From assembly GCA_021785155.1 (NCBI GenBank), contig JAJYGE010000552.1:1-6936 (forward strand): a DNA stretch of 6,936 nucleotides. The letters run 5' to 3'. The position numbers and the translations under genes are program-made. Source of the DNA: Planctomycetota bacterium (GTDB lineage: Bacteria; Planctomycetota; Phycisphaerae; WQYP01). Below are positions 1-6,723 of this stretch, in pieces. Each line of letters opens with the position of its first letter. The first letter of the stretch is position 1. The notes under the pieces are model-generated. The model did no database searches. It was not told the DNA's origin and worked only from the letters and a program-made list of their open reading frames with translations.

Positions 1-187
1 TTGGTGAAATAAAAACAATAATATGGCCGTGGCGCTGGTGCCAATGCGTTTTTGGTTGAGAAACAGGCTCTGGTACAGACCTACTTGGGAGGATTTCCCT
101 TGCCTTTGGGACCTCTGACTTCACATAATAATATCCATGTTCATCTGTGCCAGTGATCGTAAGAAGAATGGTAAATCGCACAGCCAT
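1..187 (-). CDS. Possible 3'-truncated ORF running off the left edge (uncertain)
   Basis: On the minus strand a reading frame is open from about position 300 to the left edge without a stop. In-frame ATGs lie at 268 and 187. From 187 the product begins MAVRFTILLTITGTDEHGYY and continues about 62 residues to the edge, with a Pro/His-rich later part (…SVPEPVSQPKTHWHQRHGH…). I recognise no family. Against it: neither ATG has a clear ribosome binding site, and codon use (AGG, AGT, CCA, TCA, TAT) differs from aspS and pyk, with many A/T third positions. A frame of about 90-100 codons can stay open by chance. If real, it is divergent from aspS and its C-terminus lies outside the window. It could be a recently acquired gene or simply noncoding DNA. 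Confidence 0.25.
   Translation of the reverse strand, partial: MAVRFTILLTITGTDEHGYYYVKSEVPKAREILPSRSVPEPVSQPKTHWHQRHGHIIVFISP
100..129 (+). promoter_or_regulatory. Candidate sigma70-type promoter upstream of aspS
   Basis: TTGCCT (100-105) and CATAAT (124-129) are separated by 18 nt. This is a 4/6 and 5/6 match to the -35 and -10 consensus, read towards aspS. Transcription would start near 136 and leave a leader of about 170 nt. A second -10-like hexamer, TATCAT (263-268), lies closer to aspS but has no matching -35. The rest of 1-307 on the plus strand shows no coding frame and only weak hairpins, for example GGGA/TCCC around 87-98. Confidence 0.25.
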
Positions 188-296
188 ACCCGCGTAAATT
201 GTCACGCACCCCCCGCCGCCGCTGGAAACGTGGGTGGCGCGGCCAAAAGTTATGGAATCCGGTATCATGGGGGGCTTGGTTGAACGGAAAAGTCCG

Positions 297-304
297 AAAG
301 GAAA
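297..304 (+). promoter_or_regulatory. Ribosome binding site fixing the GTG start of aspS
   Basis: AAAGGAAA contains AAGGA five nucleotides before GTG at 308. An in-frame TGA at 281-283 excludes any longer protein, and the next in-frame Met (residue 73) lies inside the conserved anticodon-binding domain. GTG at 308 is therefore the only reasonable start. Confidence 0.75.
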
Positions 305-307
305 CGC

Positions 308-2110
308 GTGAAATTCAAACGTACTGATTACTGCGGAAAACTGACGAAAGCGGATGTCTCGCGCACGGTTGTGGTGGCGGGTTGGGTGCAATCTTACCGT
401 GATCATGGCGGCGTGGTGTTTGTGGATGTGCGGGACCGCGCCGGCATTGTACAAATCGTATTTCGGCCTGAGAGGGCGGAGGTTTACGCGCTGGGGCGGC
501 AATTGCGCCACGAAGATGTCATTATGGTGAAAGGTACAGTCCTGTCGCGCGCTCCCGAAGCCATCAATCCAAAAATCCCCACCGGTGAAATTGAAGTCAC
601 CGCGGAAGATATTGAGCTGGCGAACAAGGCGGATACGGCTCCATTTTCTCCCACGCAGCATGATCCGGTCAGTGAGGATACCCGTCTGAAGTACCGTTAT
701 ATTGATCTGCGGCGGCCTGATATGGCGCAAGCGATGATCATCCGGCATCGCGTAACCAAAATTATGCGTGACTATTGCGATGAACACGGCTTTCTGGAAA
801 TTGAAACGCCCATGCTTTACAAAAGCACGCCTGAAGGCGCGCGCGAATTTCTGGTGCCTTCCCGTCTGCACCCCGGCGAATTTTACGCCTTGCCGCAAAG
901 CCCGCAGTTATTCAAACAGGTGCTGATGGTGGCGGGCATGGATCGGTACATGCAGATCGCCCGGTGTTTCCGGGATGAGGATTTACGCATGGATCGGCAG
1001 CCGGAGTTTACGCAGCTTGATCTGGAAATGAGTTTTGTGGATCGTGAAGATGTCATTGATCTGATTACCGGGTTGCTGGTACGGCTATGGAAAGACGTTC
1101 TGAAGGTGGATTTGCCCGCCAAATTTCAGCGTATGGGATGGCGTGAGGCCATGGATCGCTTCGGCATTGACCGCCCGGACACGCGTTACGGCGTGGAGTT
1201 AAAGGACATCAGCGATCTTGTGCCACAAACGGATTTTGGCGTATTCAAAGATGCCGTTAATTCCGGCGGCTGCGTGAAAATGATTGCGGTGCCTGGCGGC
1301 GCGGCACTATCGCGTAAGCAACTGGATCAACTGACGGAAGACGCCAAAAAACTCGGAGCCAAAGGTCTGGCCTGGATCAAGCTGGGCGGAGATGCGGGTA
1401 CCGGAAACATGGGCGGCCCGATTGCCAAATTTATTCCGGCCACGCAGCAGCAGGCCATTCGCCAGCGCTGTGGTGCCGGCGATGGTGATCTTCTTTTAGG
1501 TGTTGCCGATAAACTTGAAGTAGCCTGGAAGGTACTGGGGGAATTGCGGCAATCGTTGGCCCGGCAACTCAAGTTAATTCCGGAAAATCGCTTTGATTTT
1601 CTGTGGATTGTGGATTTTCCAAGTTTTGAGCATGACTCGGTGGCCAACCGTTTCATTGCCCGGCATCATCCCTTTACCGCACCTCTGGATGAAGATGTGC
1701 CGCTGTTGGATACACAGCCGCTGGAAGTGCGTGCCAAGGCATATGACATTGTCCTTAATGGCATAGAAATCGGCGGTGGATCCATCCGTATTCATCAGCG
1801 TGATGTGCAGTCGAAAATATTTTCACTGCTGGGAATTTCACCGGAGCAGGCGCAAAAGAAATTTGCGTTCCTGCTGGATGCCCTGCGGTTTGGCGCTCCG
1901 CCGCATGGCGGCATTGCGTTGGGATTGGACCGCCTTATTATGCTGATGCTCAACCGCCAGAGTATCCGCGAAGTGATCGCCTTCCCCAAAACCCAAAGCG
2001 GCACCGATATGATGACTGAGGCACCCTCGGCTGTGGACCCGCGACAACTTGTGGAGTTGTCCGTGGCGGTGGTGCGGCCGCCGGTGGTCAATGTCAGCAT
2101 GAAGGCATGA
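308..2110 (+). CDS. aspS: Aspartyl-tRNA synthetase (AspRS), bacterial type
   Basis: This class IIb synthetase charges tRNA-Asp with aspartate in the cytoplasm, using ATP. At 600 residues it has the usual length of bacterial AspRS. Residues 1-105 form the OB-fold anticodon-binding domain (VVVAGWVQSYRDHGGVVFVD). The catalytic core shows motif 1 (GFLEIETPML, 161-170), the ATPEGAR-like STPEGAREFLVPSR stretch (173-186), the substrate-loop QSPQLFKQ (197-204), motif 2 (FRDEDLRMDRQPEFTQ, 221-236) and motif 3 (GIALGLDRLIML, 535-546). Residues about 290-420 are the bacterial GAD-type insertion domain. His33, where E. coli AspRS has Leu, is a residue associated with non-discriminating enzymes that also charge tRNA-Asn; this is inference. 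The start is GTG. The gene stands first in a plus-strand group with pyk, but the 194-bp spacer means co-transcription is not assured. No frameshift or missing catalytic motif is seen. Confidence 0.98.
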   Translation: MKFKRTDYCGKLTKADVSRTVVVAGWVQSYRDHGGVVFVDVRDRAGIVQIVFRPERAEVYALGRQLRHEDVIMVKGTVLSRAPEAINPKIPTGEIEVTAEDIELANKADTAPFSPTQHDPVSEDTRLKYRYIDLRRPDMAQAMIIRHRVTKIMRDYCDEHGFLEIETPMLYKSTPEGAREFLVPSRLHPGEFYALPQSPQLFKQVLMVAGMDRYMQIARCFRDEDLRMDRQPEFTQLDLEMSFVDREDVIDLITGLLVRLWKDVLKVDLPAKFQRMGWREAMDRFGIDRPDTRYGVELKDISDLVPQTDFGVFKDAVNSGGCVKMIAVPGGAALSRKQLDQLTEDAKKLGAKGLAWIKLGGDAGTGNMGGPIAKFIPATQQQAIRQRCGAGDGDLLLGVADKLEVAWKVLGELRQSLARQLKLIPENRFDFLWIVDFPSFEHDSVANRFIARHHPFTAPLDEDVPLLDTQPLEVRAKAYDIVLNGIEIGGGSIRIHQRDVQSKIFSLLGISPEQAQKKFAFLLDALRFGAPPHGGIALGLDRLIMLMLNRQSIREVIAFPKTQSGTDMMTEAPSAVDPRQLVELSVAVVRPPVVNVSMKA

Positions 2111-2112
2111 GT

Positions 2113-2136
2113 AAATCGCCCATGAAACAGCGATTT
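2113..2136 (+). other. Hairpin just after aspS (not a convincing terminator)
   Basis: AAATCGC (2113-2119) pairs perfectly with GCGATTT (2130-2136) around a 10-nt loop, starting 2 nt after the aspS stop. No U-tract follows (GCCGGTTAAAG), so a simple intrinsic terminator is unlikely. It may protect the mRNA 3' end or weakly attenuate read-through into pyk. Confidence 0.35.
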
Positions 2137-2162
2137 GCCGGTTAAAGAGTCAGAGGTTCAGC

Positions 2163-2304
2163 TATAAAATCCGGAATCTGTTACGCAGCCTCGATAACTT
2201 TAACAACAGACTCTAATATAGACATTGGCTGCGGAACGGTGTGGTGGTAAAAGTGAGGGTATGACGCGGCTCTAACAGGGCCAATATCGGAACGGAATAT
2301 CAGC
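2163..2304 (+). promoter_or_regulatory. pyk upstream region with -10-like boxes and a hairpin
   Basis: Two A/T-rich -10-like hexamers point at pyk, TATAAA (2163-2168) and TAATAT (2214-2219). Neither has a good -35 at the right distance. GGCTC (2268-2272) can pair with GGGCC (2278-2282), including one G-U, just ahead of the weak ribosome binding site GGAA (2294-2297). No ORF of its own is convincing here. A separate pyk promoter is plausible but not proven. Confidence 0.25.
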
Positions 2305-3759
2305 ATGATTGATCGTGTCAGAACTAAAACAGTTATTACCATGGGGCCGTCGTGCGCCACGACGGAAGTGTTCAGCCGACTGGTGGATACGGGCGTATCG
2401 GTCGTGCGTTTGAATTTTTCCCATGGTGATTTGGCGCAGCGGGATAGCTTTTTGGCGGTTGCCCGCGGTGGCGCGCATCGTCCGCCCCTGGCGATCATGG
2501 GAGATTTGTGCGGCCCGAAGATACGCCTGGGCACGGTCATGGATGGGGGAATGGCCGTTGCAAAGGATGATGTGATCACCATTCAACGCGAGCCGATTCT
2601 GGGGCAGAATAATGTGCTGTCTTCCAATTATGTCTGTCTGGTGGATGATGTACAGGTGGGGCAGACGATCCTGATTGATGACGGTTGCATCCGCGCCAGT
2701 GTTATTGAAAAGGATCCGAATGCGATTAGATGTCGCATTGTTATCGGCGGAAAAATTCAGTCAAACAAAGGGATCAATTTGCCACAAACGCGGCTGTCTA
2801 TCCCCAGTATTACGGATAAGGACTGGCGGGATATCGACTGGGCCATCGAACACCAATTGGATTATCTGGCATTGTCGTTTGTGCGCAGTGCGGATGATGT
2901 GCAAAGTGTTCGGCGGTATCTGGAAAGCAGAAAATCCGATATTGATCTGGTGGCCAAAATTGAAATGCCGCAGGCAATTGATGATCTTTCCGCCATTCTG
3001 GATTGCTCGGATGCCGTGCTGGTGGCGCGCGGCGACATGGGCGTGGAAATGGAACTTACCGCCGTGCCGCTGTTACAGAAGAAAATCGTTGATGCGGCCC
3101 ATGAAGCGGGCAAGCCGGTGATTGTGGCAACACAAATGCTCCAATCGATGGTGGACAGTCCCACGCCCACCCGGGCGGAAGTATCGGATGTGGCCAATGC
3201 GATATTGGACGGTGCCGATGCGGTGATGCTGTCGGGTGAAACCGCAGTGGGCAAATATCCGCTGGAGGCGGTACAAACCTTGCGTGACATTGCGGATAAG
3301 ACCGAGCGATATATTGTGCAGAAGGGCCTTCACACCGCGCCGCCGCGATTGTTGCAGATCAGCCACCATCGCACCGCCGCCATTGCGCATGGTGCCATGG
3401 CCATTGCGCGGGATGTTAACGCCCGGATGGTGGTGGTGTGGTCCCAGGCGGGCGGATCGGCACGATACTTATCAAAAAATCGTTTTCCGATTCCGATTGT
3501 GGCGCTTTCGACTGATCTGGCGGCCGTGCGCCGGATGGCGATGTATTACGGCGTCAGTGCCGTCCACGCGGCCATCCCGCAGCACTTTGACGATCTGCCC
3601 GCGATGGTGGATGATTTACTTCAACGCGAGGGTTGGGCGCATCAGGGTGATCGTGTTGTGATCGCTGCCGGTGCTCCCATCGGAACCGCCGGTGCCACGA
3701 ATAGTTTAAGTGTGTATACCGTCGGCGACCATGCCCGCACCAGCGGTGAAAGGCAATGA
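2305..3759 (+). CDS. pyk: Pyruvate kinase
   Basis: It catalyses the last step of glycolysis in the cytoplasm, phosphoenolpyruvate + ADP to pyruvate + ATP. At 484 residues it matches the family's usual 470-500. The N-terminal barrel opens with RTKTVITMGPSC (6-17) and VVRLNFSHGD (33-42). DLCGPKIR (67-74) leads into the B-domain lid (about 71-170, with IDDG at 124-127). Barrel residues include VAKIEMPQA (216-224, catalytic Lys218 and metal-binding Glu220), VARGDMGVEM (240-249, Asp244), VIVATQMLQSM (272-282, Thr276) and the signature PTPTRAEVSDVANAILDG (286-303) followed by MLSGETAVGKYP. The C-terminal allosteric domain covers about 345-474. ATG 2305 puts the conserved RTK motif at the expected place and has GGAA seven nucleotides upstream. 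Its stop overlaps the start of the next gene. The effector (sugar phosphate or AMP) cannot be told from sequence alone. Confidence 0.98.
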   Translation: MIDRVRTKTVITMGPSCATTEVFSRLVDTGVSVVRLNFSHGDLAQRDSFLAVARGGAHRPPLAIMGDLCGPKIRLGTVMDGGMAVAKDDVITIQREPILGQNNVLSSNYVCLVDDVQVGQTILIDDGCIRASVIEKDPNAIRCRIVIGGKIQSNKGINLPQTRLSIPSITDKDWRDIDWAIEHQLDYLALSFVRSADDVQSVRRYLESRKSDIDLVAKIEMPQAIDDLSAILDCSDAVLVARGDMGVEMELTAVPLLQKKIVDAAHEAGKPVIVATQMLQSMVDSPTPTRAEVSDVANAILDGADAVMLSGETAVGKYPLEAVQTLRDIADKTERYIVQKGLHTAPPRLLQISHHRTAAIAHGAMAIARDVNARMVVVWSQAGGSARYLSKNRFPIPIVALSTDLAAVRRMAMYYGVSAVHAAIPQHFDDLPAMVDDLLQREGWAHQGDRVVIAAGAPIGTAGATNSLSVYTVGDHARTSGERQ

Positions 3760-4232
3760 AACAAAGCGCCCTGTTAAATTCCGCCGATCGTGGCATTGCG
3801 TTGCGGCATGTTGCCGCGCCATCTCGTCGTATGTTGCGTCAGACAAAGGTCTTGATGTTGCTGGGCCTGATCGCCATCGCGTTGCCTCTGCTGTCTGGTT
3901 GCGGTGTGGTTCTGCATCATTATCCCGAGCCTCATGTCGGCTGGCATTCCAAAAATTATTCCATTGTCTTCGGTGTGTTAAGTCGCCATGATACCAATCC
4001 GGTGTCCTGGACGATCCGTTATTCTTCGGTTTATTCCGGTGATCCATACGGCGGAAAATTTGCGCTGACGCCGAATTCCGCACTGGTGGGTTATGTGCCC
4101 GGTAACACCGTTGAGATTCATGGTCGCCCCGAACCCAAGAGGCGGAATAAAGCGGGCACCGGCACGCTCTATCACGTTACCCGCATCCGCCTGTGGCTGG
4201 GCAAGGGCCGCCCCAATTACATGACGCGGTGA
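3756..4232 (+). CDS. Putative lipoprotein of unknown function, coupled to pyk
   Basis: The product is 158 residues and I recognise no named family. A hydrophobic stretch (VLMLLGLIAIALPLLSGC, 32-49) ends in a lipobox LSGC with Cys49, so the mature protein is probably lipid-anchored and starts CGVVLHHYPEPHVGW. The mature part is about 110 residues, rich in Tyr, Gly and Pro with alternating beta-like segments (…ALVGYVPGNTVEIHGRPEPK… and …TLYHVTRIRLWLG). This pattern is suggestive of a small beta-barrel or OB-like domain, which is inference only. Its ATG lies in an ATGA overlap with the pyk stop, and GGTGA (3745-3749) sits 6 nt upstream, indicating co-transcription and translational coupling. The segment before the signal is unusually long (about 30 residues, several Arg/His). 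A start at ATG 3831 (residue 26) would give a normal signal peptide but has no visible ribosome binding site. No terminator follows; the stop is 7 bp from that of the opposing gene. Confidence 0.8.
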   Translation: MKQSALLNSADRGIALRHVAAPSRRMLRQTKVLMLLGLIAIALPLLSGCGVVLHHYPEPHVGWHSKNYSIVFGVLSRHDTNPVSWTIRYSSVYSGDPYGGKFALTPNSALVGYVPGNTVEIHGRPEPKRRNKAGTGTLYHVTRIRLWLGKGRPNYMTR

Positions 4233-4239
4233 GATGCAC

Positions 4240-4482
4240 TTATAGTAGTGACCGCAGGCCTCTCACCGCCATAATTGCCATACTGATGACAAAACTGATG
4301 ACGAAAAATGCGATCACAAACGTCACCAGCCATAGGCCGATCAGGCAGAATCTTGGAATCCATTCGGTCTGGGGATCAAGCAACTCGTCAAGGTCAGACC
4401 GCCACCGGTCAAACATTTCTTTCATCCACCACAGTGCCCCCACCAGCAGCAGTGATGCGAACAGCATCCCGAATGTGGGCAT
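4240..4482 (-). CDS. Small two-helix membrane protein, unknown function
   Basis: An 80-residue protein with no recognised family. The first hydrophobic segment is about residues 3-20 (TFGMLFASLLLVGALWW). A charged linker follows (KEMFDRWRSDLDELLDPQTE, 21-40). The second hydrophobic stretch is long (about 46-73, CLIGLWLVTFVIAFFVISFV onward), and the short tail is basic (RGLRSLL). It is most likely an inner-membrane protein. I chose ATG 4482 because GGAG (4492-4495, minus strand) lies 9 nt upstream and a TATAAT box lies further up. The frame extends to a GTG at 4536, but that start would sit upstream of the TATAAT box and lacks a binding site. The gene converges on the pyk-lipoprotein pair with 7 bp between stops, and its upstream neighbour on the same strand, rpsA, ends in a strong terminator, so it is probably transcribed alone. 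Confidence 0.72.
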   Translation of the reverse strand: MPTFGMLFASLLLVGALWWMKEMFDRWRSDLDELLDPQTEWIPRFCLIGLWLVTFVIAFFVISFVISMAIMAVRGLRSLL

Positions 4483-4516
4483 GATCGATATCTCCGCGTC
4501 GGAAAATCTTTGCCCT

Positions 4517-4522
4517 ATTATA
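4517..4522 (-). promoter_or_regulatory. Perfect -10 box (TATAAT) for the small membrane protein gene
   Basis: TATAAT on the minus strand lies 34 nt before ATG 4482, placing a transcript start near 4510 ahead of the GGAG ribosome binding site. No -35 resembling TTGACA is present 15-18 nt upstream, so the promoter is either activator-dependent or weak. Confidence 0.4.
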
Positions 4523-4672
4523 CTGCGTCGGTACACAGGCTGCGGGGCGGAGAAATTAGGATCAATGGTGCCGGCCCAATGGATTGAGCAAATTTATGGT
4601 GTTCCTGACGGCGCGGCGGCAATTACCACTGTGTTCGGGGGCGAGCGGGGCGCTCGTCCGATGCGCAAAAAC

Positions 4673-4709
4673 AAAAAAAATCGGGCACGGGATTCCCCCG
4701 CGCCCGATT
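4673..4709 (-). terminator. Intrinsic terminator of rpsA
   Basis: Read on the minus strand, AATCGGGC (4709-4702) pairs with GCCCGATT (4686-4679), continued by four more pairs (GGGG/CCCG-type, 4700-4697 with 4688-4691) after one A-C mismatch. The loop is 5 nt. Eight T residues follow at once (4680-4673 complement). It lies 29 bp beyond the rpsA stop and is a textbook Rho-independent terminator. Confidence 0.9.
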
Positions 4710-4737
4710 GGGAATGCTCTGCTTACCCGTGGGTCGA

Positions 4738-6450
4738 TCAGCTTTCCAGACCGCCACGGTATTTCTTGGCCGGGCGTTCGGTTTCGGAGGATTCCCGATC
4801 TTCACCCCATTGGGCGCGTTTGAGTGACAGGCCGATTTTCCGGTCTTCAATATCCACGCGGAGAATCTTGACTTCCAGTTCATCATCCAGCTTGACCATA
4901 TCCTGCGGATTTTCAACCTTGTTGTCGGAAAGCTCGCTGATGTGCAGCAGGCCTTCCAGACCCGGTTCAAGTTCCACAAATACGCCAAAGTTGGTGATCT
5001 TGGTAACTTTGCCTTTGACGATCATGCCGGAATGATAATTGGTGGGAATGGCATGGAGCCACGGGTCTTCCGCCAACTGCTTGACGCCCAGAGCCACGCG
5101 ATTCTTTTCCTGATCAACGCTGAGCACAACGCACTGAATGGCATCGCCCTTCTTGATCATTTCACTGGGGTGGACAATTTTTTTGGTCCAGCTCATGTCA
5201 CTGACATGCAGCAGGCCGTCGATGCCTTCTTCGATTTCAATAAAGGCTCCGTAGTTCGCCAGATTGCGCACCTTGCCGGTGACCACCGTGCCGGGCGGAT
5301 ATTTCTCAGCCAGAACGGTCCATGGATTAGCCTCCGTCTGCTTCACGCCGAGGCTGATTTCCTGTTTACCCTTATTGACTTCCAGCACCACCACATCAAC
5401 TTCTTCACCCACGGAAAGCATTTCGCCGGGGTGATTGATGCGTTTGGTCCAACTCATCTCGGAAATATGCACCAGACCTTCCACACCTTCTTCGAGCTTC
5501 ACAAATGCGCCATAGCTCATGATGTTGGTGACCTGCCCCTTGATGCGCGTGCCAATCGGATATTTCTCATCAACATGCTCCCATGGCGAGGCATGTTTCT
5601 GCTTGAGGCCCAGAGCGATTTTTTCCTTCTCACGGTCCACATTCAGAACCACTACTTCAATATCTTCGTCCAATTTCACCATATCGGACGGATGATTGAT
5701 GCGGCCCCAGCTCATATCGGTGATATGCAGCAATCCATCCACACCGCCAAGGTCCACAAAGGCACCGAAGTCGGCGATATTTTTGACGATACCCTTGCGA
5801 ACCTGACCAACCACAATTTCATCAAAGAGTTTCTGTTTGGCTTCGCCACGGTGGCGTTCCATAAGCTTGCGCCGGCTGATGACGATATTGCGGCGTTCAA
5901 GATCAATTTTTAGAATTTCCGCGTCGATGGTTTTGTTGATGAATTCGCCGATGTCCGCCGGGCGGCGAATATCCACCTGCGAAGCGGGGAGGAACACCGG
6001 CACGCCGATGTCCACCAGCAGGCCACCCTTGATTTTACGGGTAACCTTGCCGCTGACCGGATCGCCTTCTTTCTTGGTGTTAACGATGGTTTCCCATCCG
6101 ATGATGCGGTCCGCTTTGCGTTTGGAGATTTGGACCAGACCATTTTCCGATTCAACCTGTTCCAGGAGTACCGTAATTTCATCCCCGACTTCCACGGAAC
6201 CTGGATCATCAAACTCGCGCGACAGCGAAAGCACGCCTTCGCTCTTGAGGCCGATTTCCAATACGACATCGTCGCCGCGAATATTGACAATTTTACCCTT
6301 CAGCATTGAGCCGTTGGTAAAACTGTTGCCGCTTTTCTCCATCAACCCGCCGATCTGGCCATCCCCGACATTCTCAAATTTATTCTGAACCTCCTGCGTG
6401 GCGGCCTGATCATCCATCCCGAGTTCTTTAAGTAGTGCGAAATTAACCAT
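4738..6450 (-). CDS. rpsA: 30S ribosomal protein S1
   Basis: S1 binds mRNA on the 30S subunit and helps load and unfold messages with weak Shine-Dalgarno sequences. The 570-residue product carries six S1 (OB-fold) repeats at about 48-112, 128-195, 213-284, 298-371, 385-458 and 473-545, the full proteobacterial-style complement. Repeats 1 and 2 lack the FGAF motif and have VFLPASQVD (152-160), typical of the ribosome-docking half. Repeats 3-6 carry DFGAFVDL, SYGAFVKL, NYGAFIEI and NFGVFVEL followed by GLLHISxM-like segments, the RNA-binding face. The charged C-terminal tail ends YRGGLES. ATG 6450 is chosen because no in-frame start lies just upstream. GGAGAAAGG is the best binding site but is about 13 nt away, so initiation looks weak, as is common for rpsA. 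The promoter, long leader and terminator are all visible, so it is a single-gene unit. cmk, a frequent upstream partner, is not seen in the 486 bp available. Confidence 0.98.
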   Translation of the reverse strand: MVNFALLKELGMDDQAATQEVQNKFENVGDGQIGGLMEKSGNSFTNGSMLKGKIVNIRGDDVVLEIGLKSEGVLSLSREFDDPGSVEVGDEITVLLEQVESENGLVQISKRKADRIIGWETIVNTKKEGDPVSGKVTRKIKGGLLVDIGVPVFLPASQVDIRRPADIGEFINKTIDAEILKIDLERRNIVISRRKLMERHRGEAKQKLFDEIVVGQVRKGIVKNIADFGAFVDLGGVDGLLHITDMSWGRINHPSDMVKLDEDIEVVVLNVDREKEKIALGLKQKHASPWEHVDEKYPIGTRIKGQVTNIMSYGAFVKLEEGVEGLVHISEMSWTKRINHPGEMLSVGEEVDVVVLEVNKGKQEISLGVKQTEANPWTVLAEKYPPGTVVTGKVRNLANYGAFIEIEEGIDGLLHVSDMSWTKKIVHPSEMIKKGDAIQCVVLSVDQEKNRVALGVKQLAEDPWLHAIPTNYHSGMIVKGKVTKITNFGVFVELEPGLEGLLHISELSDNKVENPQDMVKLDDELEVKILRVDIEDRKIGLSLKRAQWGEDRESSETERPAKKYRGGLES

Positions 6451-6545
6451 AAACGATCTGAAACCTTTCTCCGGATACTCCGCGTTTTATCGATTGTTAT
6501 CATTAGGCGGAAATGACGGACGAAAAATACCGGCTCAGACTATTT

Positions 6546-6597
6546 TCAACCGGCTACATCACCAATTGAATCCCGGGCTGAGACCATTCCGGGTTGA
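6546..6597 (-). promoter_or_regulatory. Hairpin in the rpsA leader, possible regulatory element
   Basis: On the minus strand TCAACCCGG (6597-6589) pairs with CCGGTTGA (6553-6546), with one bulged C. The same CCCGG can alternatively pair with CCGGG (6576-6572), giving two mutually exclusive folds. A related CTGAGCCGG copy follows near 6528-6538. Known rpsA genes are often autoregulated through their leader; a similar role here is inference. Confidence 0.35.
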
Positions 6598-6631
6598 TCC
6601 AGTGCCGACGGAAACACCTGATTGCTGGCAT
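6554..6631 (-). CDS. Candidate 25-codon upstream ORF in the rpsA leader
   Basis: The frame starts at ATG 6631, about 20 nt after the predicted transcript start, and ends at TAG 6554-6556. AAGG (6640-6643 on the minus strand) lies 8 nt before the ATG, a good binding-site distance. The peptide begins MPAIRCFRRHWINPEW and shows no known domain. Its stop codon directly abuts the downstream arm of a leader hairpin, so translation could control leader folding. Such a short frame could also occur by chance. Confidence 0.3.
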   Translation of the reverse strand: MPAIRCFRRHWINPEWSQPGIQLVM

Positions 6632-6657
6632 TCCACCGACCTTGAATTAAGCAATAC

Positions 6658-6685
6658 ATTATACGCAAATTAAGAATTAGTTCAA
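6658..6685 (-). promoter_or_regulatory. rpsA promoter, sigma70-type
   Basis: On the minus strand TTGAAC (6685-6680) and TATAAT (6663-6658) are separated by 16 nt. The -35 matches consensus at 4 of 6 positions and the -10 at 6 of 6. Transcription should start near 6651, giving a leader of about 200 nt before ATG 6450. The surroundings are A/T-rich, including upstream of the -35, as expected of a strong ribosomal-protein promoter. Confidence 0.75.
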
Positions 6686-6723
6686 ATTGTGAAAATGTGT
6701 TCTGCAAAACGGGTGTTTATAAA

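Noticed and set aside
2113..2136. Hairpin after aspS as an intrinsic terminator
   Set aside because: Stem is good but no U-tract follows, so it was listed only as a hairpin.
2181..2582. 133-codon minus-strand ORF reaching into the aspS-pyk spacer
   Set aside because: Most of it is antisense to the conserved start of pyk; no binding site or recognisable domain.
4193..5035. 280-codon plus-strand ORF, including an inner start at 4565 (MVPAQWIEQIYGVP...) with a nearby AGGA
   Set aside because: It runs through the lipoprotein 3' end, the antisense of the small membrane gene, the rpsA terminator and rpsA itself; Ser/Arg-rich shadow composition.
4942..5913. 323-codon plus-strand ORF
   Set aside because: It lies wholly antisense to rpsA. 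Its repeated H-x-x-DMQQ-like segments are the mirror of the recurring S1-domain LLHISDM codons. No binding site or family resemblance.
5837..6388. 183-codon plus-strand ORF
   Set aside because: Antisense to the first S1 domains, Ser/Arg/Thr-rich low-complexity translation.
6501..6503. ATG in the rpsA leader opening a frame that overlaps the rpsA start
   Set aside because: No binding site ahead of it, and the product is a basic shadow of the rpsA 5' end.
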